Shown here: positions 25,414 through 30,000 of the stretch, piece by piece
How positions within the stretch are numbered: the first letter of the stretch is position 1
Layout: each line of letters starts with the position of its first letter
Source of the DNA: Chondrilla cf. caribensis
Lineage: Eukaryota; Porifera; Demospongiae; Chondrillida; Chondrillidae
Assembly: GCA_964020155.1 (NCBI GenBank)
Contig: OZ026553.1
Location: forward strand, 125,001-155,000
Length of the DNA: 30,000 nt
Direction of reading: 5' to 3'
The notes under the pieces: model-generated
What the model was told of the DNA's origin: nothing
The model's input: the letters and a program-made list of their open reading frames with translations, nothing else
Databases searched by the model: none
Made by a program: the position numbers and the translations under genes

Positions 25414-28400
25414 ATGTGTGTATGTGTGTGTGTGTGTGTGTACATGTGTGTGTGTGGAGGGTAGCTCCTCTCTACCTTACCACCATGCAGTGTGCTGGTG
25501 TGGATCCACATGTGAAATGCGAATGTGCGTTATATTTGTAATTATAACGTTATCAGTTAAAGCTTTTCATTTGCCATCAAATATGTGAAAATGTGTAATT
25601 AGTGATTGAGTTTCAACTTTCCGGCCACATTACCCCTACCACAACACTGGTGTAGAAAGGGTGACCGCCGTGTACATTTTCATTGCAATCCCAGGTGTCT
25701 GTGCATCGACACTATTCATTGTGTTGAGCTGTGCTGAGTGGCAGAGGTCATTCTGATGTGGTCCTCTTCCTTCTTCAGCCCTACGAGGGAGGGAAAGCCA
25801 CCAATGGCCTCTCAGTGGTCGTCATCGGCGCTGGTCCCTGTGGACTGAGGATGGCTATCGAGTGTGTTCTTCTCGGATGTGACGTTGAGCTCATCGAGAA
25901 GAGGGAGACCTTCTCCAGGAACAACGTCCTTCACCTCTGGCCATTCACTATCGAGGACCTTAAGAAGTTGGGCGCCAAGAAGTTCTATGGGAAATTCTGT
26001 GCTGGCTCATTGGATCATATTAGTAAGTGGGTGTGGTCAATGAGAGCTGAGTGGGTGTGGGGAATGGGTGGTAGGTGGGTGTGGTGAGTGGGTGTGGGAA
26101 TGGGTATGGGTGGGTGCTGGGTGGGTGTGGGGAATGGGTGGTAGATGGGTGTGGTGAGTGGGTGGTAGATGGGTGTGGGAATGGGTATGGGTGGGTGCTG
26201 GGTGGGTGTGGGGAATGGGTGGTAGATGGGTGTGGTGAGTGGGTGGTAGATGGGTGTGGTGAGTGGATGCTGGGTGGGTGTGGGGAATGGGTGGTAGATG
26301 GGTGTGGTGAGTGGGTGTGGTGAATGGGTGCTGGGTGGGTGTGGGGAATGGGTGGTAGGTGGGTGTGGTAAGTGGGTGTGTTGATTGGATGGTAGGTGGG
26401 TGTGGTGAATGGTTGCTGGGTGGGTGTGGGGAATGGGTGGTAGGTGGGTGTGGTGAATGGGTGGTAGGTGGGTGTGGTGAGTGATAACCTGATGTATTTA
26501 GAGCCAATAGTGTGTGGGTGTTGCAGCCAATCTCACCGGAACCTATCCACATGACAGACCACATTGGTACTGGTCAAAGGGGGCTCACTCAACCTAGTAA
26601 TTAGGTCATACTCCATTGGATTGTAACAGCGATCTGTATAGTTGCGTTTGATGGGCTTGTCATTGGTTTCCAGGTCACTATTGTAGTAGTCACTATTGTC
26701 AACTCTAATGTGATAATCTGTAGCTTCCCATGGTGCGTTCCCTGCTCTTCACCAGTACCTCATCCCATGATCCTCATGCTTCAAAGCACATTGCTCACAG
26801 CTTCCTGGACTTGCGTTGCAGGAAGGTCAACACTGGACCTTTCTTCTTCCTCTGATAGTTCTACCAAACTCGTTGCATTCTCCTCACTTCTTTCTCCACT
26901 CCTGCAGGTATTCGAATCCTCCAGTGTATGCTGTTGAAGCTGTGTCTTCTACTTGGAGTCACCTTCCATTCTTCAGTTGAGTTTTTGGAACTGGTCGAGC
27001 CGCAAAACGATGCTGGGTGGAGGATCAAGGTCTCCCCTGACAACCACTCAATTGGGGAGAAGGACATTGATGTCTTAGTAGGTGCGGACGGCAGAAAGAG
27101 CACTTTACCCGGCTTTGACAGGAAGGAGTTTCGAGGCAAGCTAGCCCTGGCCATCACTGCGAATTTTGTCAACTATTTCACTGAAGAAGAAGCATCAGTG
27201 GAGGAGATAGCAGGTGTAGCCAGAATCTTCAACCAAAAGTTCTTCAAGGAGCTCAAGGACGAGCTGTCCATTGACCTGGAGAACATTGTGTATTATAAAG
27301 ACGAGACCCACTACTTTGTGATGACAGCCAAGAAGGAGAGTTTGAAGATGAAGGGAGTATTGAGGGAGGTGGGTGCCTTGTGTGCGGTAGTGGTGGTGTC
27401 TGTGTGGTGTCTAGTGGTGTCTAGTGATGTCTGGTGGTGTCTGGTGTTGTCTGGTGTTGTCTGGTGGTGTCTGTGTGCGGTAGTGGTGGTGTCTGTTCAC
27501 CTGTCTGTCTGTTCACCAGTCTGTCTCTTCACCAGTCTGTCTGTTCACCAGTCTGTCTGTTCACCTGTCTGTCTGTTCACCAGTCTGTCTCTTCACCAGT
27601 CTGTATGTTCACCAGTCTGTCTGTTCACCTGTCTGTCTGTTCACCAGTCTGTCTCTTCACCAGTCTGTCTCTTCACCAGTCTGTCTGTTCTCCAGTCTGT
27701 CTGTTCACCTGTCTGTCTGTTCACCAGTCTGTCTCTTCACCAGTCTGTATGTTCACCAGTCTGTCTGTTCACCTGTCTGTCTGTTCACCAGTCTGTCTCT
27801 TCACCAGTCTGTCTCTTCACCAGTCTGTCTGTTCTCCAGTCTGTCTGTTCACCTGTCTGTCTGTTCACCTGTCTGTCTGTTCACCTGTCTGTCTGTTCAC
27901 CAGTCTGTCTCTTCACCAGTCTGTATGTTCACCAGTCTGTCTGTTCACCAGTCTGTCTGTTCACCTGTCTGTCTGTTCACCTGTCTGTCTGTTCACCAGT
28001 CTGTCTCTTCACCAGTCTGTATGTTCACCAGTCTGTCTGTTCACCAGTCTGTCTGTTCACCTGTCTGTCTGTTCACCAGTCTGTCTGTTCACCTGTCTGT
28101 CTGTTCACCTGTCTGTCTGTTCACTTGTCTGTCTGTTCACCTGTCTGTCTGTTCACCAGTCTGTCTCTTCACCAGTCTGTATGTTCACCAGTCTGTCTGT
28201 TCACCAGTCTGTCTGTTCACCTGTCTGTCTGTTCACCTGTCTGTCTGTTCACCAGTCTGTCTCTTCACCAGTCTGTATGTTCACCAGTCTGTCTGTTCAC
28301 CAGTCTGTCTGTTCACCTGTCTGTCTGTTCACCTGTCTGTCTGTTCACCTGTCTGTCTGTTCACCAGTCTGTCTCTTCACCAGTCTGTATGTTCACCAGT

Positions 28401-29385
28401 CTGTCTGTTCACCAGTCTGTCTGTTCACCTGTCTGTCTGTTCACCTGTCTGTCTGTTCACCAGTCTGTCTCTTCACCAGTCTGTATGTTCACCAGTCTGT
28501 CTGTTCACCAGTCTGTCTGTTCACCTGTCTGTCTGTTCACCAGTCTGTCTGTTCACCTGTCTGTCTGTTCACCTGTCTGTCTGTTCACTTGTCTGTCTGT
28601 TCACCTGTCTGTCTGTTCACCAGTCTGTCTCTTCACCAGTCTGTATGTTCACCAGTCTGTCTGTTCACCAGTCTGTCTGTTCACCTGTCTGTCTGTTCAC
28701 CTGTCTGTCTGTTCACCAGTCTGTCTCTTCACCAGTCTGTATGTTCACCAGTCTGTCTGTTCACCAGTCTGTCTGTTCACCTGTCTGTCTGTTCACCAGT
28801 CTGTCTGTTCACCTGTCTGTCTGTTCACCTGTCTGTCTGTTCACTTGTCTGTCTGTTCACCTGTCTGTCTGTTCACCAGTCTGTCTCTTCACCAGTCTGT
28901 ATGTTCACCAGTCTGTATGTTCACCTGTCTGTCTGTTCACCTGTCTGTCTGTTCACCTGTCTGTCTGTTCACCTGTCTGTCTGTTCATGCACACTGTGTG
29001 ACAGCTGTATCAAGTCCCCTTCTTCCACTCTTTCTCAGGACTTCAGCGACTCTCGACAGCTCCTCCACCCCTCCAACATTGACAAGGACAAGCTGTACCA
29101 ATATGCCTATGAGGCAGCCGAGTGGTCCACAGAGTTACCACGGCTTGATTTTGCTGTACGTTGAATCAGTGGGTGTGATGTGGGAGGGGCTGTGAGGGCT
29201 ATTATTGTTATTATTATTATTGCGTCATTTCAGTCAGGGAAATTCCCCAATGTTCCAGACGTAGCCCTTTTCGACTTCACTTCCATGCATGCTGCTGAGC
29301 ACTCCTGTCGAATTGTGCCGAAGAATCAGAAAGAATTGCTGCTACTGCTAGTAGGAGACAGTCTACTTGAGGTGTGTGTGGAGGG

Positions 29386-29443
<58 letters not shown>

Positions 29444-30000
29444 TCTTTTGTGTTTTCATCCGTCCCATGTGTTCCTGTGTGTCTCGGAGCACACAGTCTC
29501 GTTCAACTCACATGCTCTCCGCCGCAGCCCTTCTGGCCAATGGGTACAGGCTTAGCTCGAGGTTTCCTGAGTGTGTTCGACGGTGCCTGGATGATCAAAA
29601 GGTTTGCCCAAGGTGTTGACAGGTTGGCTCTCATAGCCGAGAGAGAGTGTAGCTATCGGTTCCTGGCTCAGACCACACCCGAATCACTCCTTCCTAAAAT
29701 GTCAGAATATTCCATTAATCCCGAAACAAGATATAATAAGGTGATTGGTTGTCATGGTAACTTGCTCCCATGCTAGTACCTGACCTGTTGCTGTATCGTA
29801 GGTTAAGTTACGTCCGCGTCCCGGTTCTGAATTCAAATTTTTGTACAATGCAAGTGTGTCCAGGAAACGTTCCGTCAAAGTGAAGAGACAGAGTGAGTCC
29901 TCCCCACTTCACCTTCAGTGCACTGCTGTTATGAACCACCCTCCTGTAGGCAAGGACATCAGCCAGGTCAACGAGGTCAACGAGGAGAGCTCTCTACAGA
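24596..30000 (+). CDS. MICAL1: MICAL-type FAD monooxygenase, N-terminal part (3' end beyond the right edge)
   Basis: MICAL enzymes use NADPH and FAD to oxidise methionines of F-actin and trigger disassembly (family knowledge). Exons: 24596-24826, 25779-26022, 26908-27368, 29039-29155, 29234-29371, 29528-29740, 29802-29892, 29950-30000 (incomplete); 515 codons so far. The N-terminal helical part [10 protein letters not shown]...[11 protein letters not shown] precedes the FAD dinucleotide motif [10 protein letters not shown] (GAGPCG at 94-99). Then come [27 protein letters not shown], the DG motif [51 protein letters not shown], and the GD motif [20 protein letters not shown]. An alternative donor at 24836 would add three residues to exon 1. 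CH and LIM domains would be downstream and are not seen, so the MICAL1/2/3 assignment is open. Confidence 0.94.
24827..25327. other. First half of MICAL intron 1
   Basis: About 500 bp of unique sequence with no coding signal, array or RNA gene that I can see. The rest of the intron after the GT run (25458-25778) is likewise featureless. Confidence 0.5.
25328..25457. repeat. (GT)n microsatellite, MICAL intron 1
   Basis: About 65 GT dinucleotides with scattered GC, AT and CAT interruptions, mid-intron. Confidence 0.96.
26023..26483. repeat. GTGGGTGTGG-type minisatellite flush with the donor, MICAL intron 2
   Basis: The intron begins GTAAGTGGGTGTGGTCAATG and passes directly into about 20 degenerate units of GTGAGTGGGTGTGGGGAATG / GGTAGATGGGTGTGGTGAGT. 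The donor-like word GTGAGTGGGTGTGG recurs throughout. The remainder of the intron (26484-26907) is unique sequence with no recognised feature. Confidence 0.9.
27491..28987. repeat. Large 16 bp minisatellite, MICAL intron 3
   Basis: About 93 copies of CTGTCTGTTCACCAGT with variants CTCTTC, TATGTT and CACCTG. Preceded by a small GTGTCTGGTG repeat at 27390-27490. The unit is free of stops in all three plus frames, so the array yields false open frames of several hundred codons. Variant order repeats at longer range: spacings of the CTCTTC copies from about 28001 recur from about 28465, a shift of 464 bp or 29 units. Confidence 0.97.
29372..29439. repeat. (GT)n microsatellite starting at the MICAL intron 5 donor
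   Basis: The exon ends TTGAG at 29371. The intron opens with GTGTGTGTGG, then GGGTT, then about 25 GT dinucleotides, so the splice donor is part of the run. Confidence 0.94.

Noticed and set aside
27434..29164. Open frames of 576-755 codons rich in [10 protein letters not shown] repeats
   Set aside because: They are translations of the 16 bp MICAL intron 3 array; true coding sequence ends at the 27368 donor and resumes at 29039.

Overview
This is a gene-dense stretch of an animal nuclear genome. I resolved eight protein-coding genes by hand, following exon homology, splice phases and GT/AG boundaries. The gene set (HORMAD, PRMT1, two DRAM-family genes, GUF1, cytochrome b5 reductase, FGFR1OP2/SIKE, MICAL) is metazoan. 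Start codons of divergent genes lie only 65 to 376 bp apart, introns are numerous and often 60 to 90 bp, and one intron carries a short inverted-repeat transposon. I favour an early-branching animal such as a sponge, but that is an inference from compactness and not a phylogenetic result.

Layout, left to right: (1) HORMAD-type meiotic protein, minus strand, 11-2656, running off the left edge; (2) PRMT1, plus, 2722-7778, sharing a 65 bp divergent promoter with HORMAD; (3) DRAM-family membrane protein A, minus, 7999-11179, convergent with PRMT1; (4) DRAM-family paralog B, minus, 11531-13068, a head-to-tail tandem duplicate of A; (5) GUF1 mitochondrial translation GTPase, plus, 13139-17731, sharing a 70 bp divergent promoter with DRAM B; (6) NADH-cytochrome b5 reductase, plus, 17839-20752, only 107 bp after GUF1; (7) FGFR1OP2/SIKE-like coiled-coil protein, minus, 21693-24219; (8) MICAL flavin monooxygenase, plus, from 24596 and running off the right edge, divergent from gene 7. 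The genes do not form one pathway; they look like an ordinary housekeeping and regulatory neighbourhood.

The striking feature is inside the introns. Almost every intron longer than about 200 bp is filled by its own tandem array, with a different unit in each intron (12, 16, 17, 19, 20, 23, 24, 26, 30, 31 or 60 bp) or a GT/CA run. By my estimate the arrays occupy about a third of the window. Several start exactly at the 5' splice site, so each unit carries another copy of the donor. In one case the unit even includes the last bases of the upstream exon. This pattern of intron growth by tandem duplication seeded at donor sites is the most interesting thing here. Most long open reading frames in the window are translations of these arrays and are not genes.
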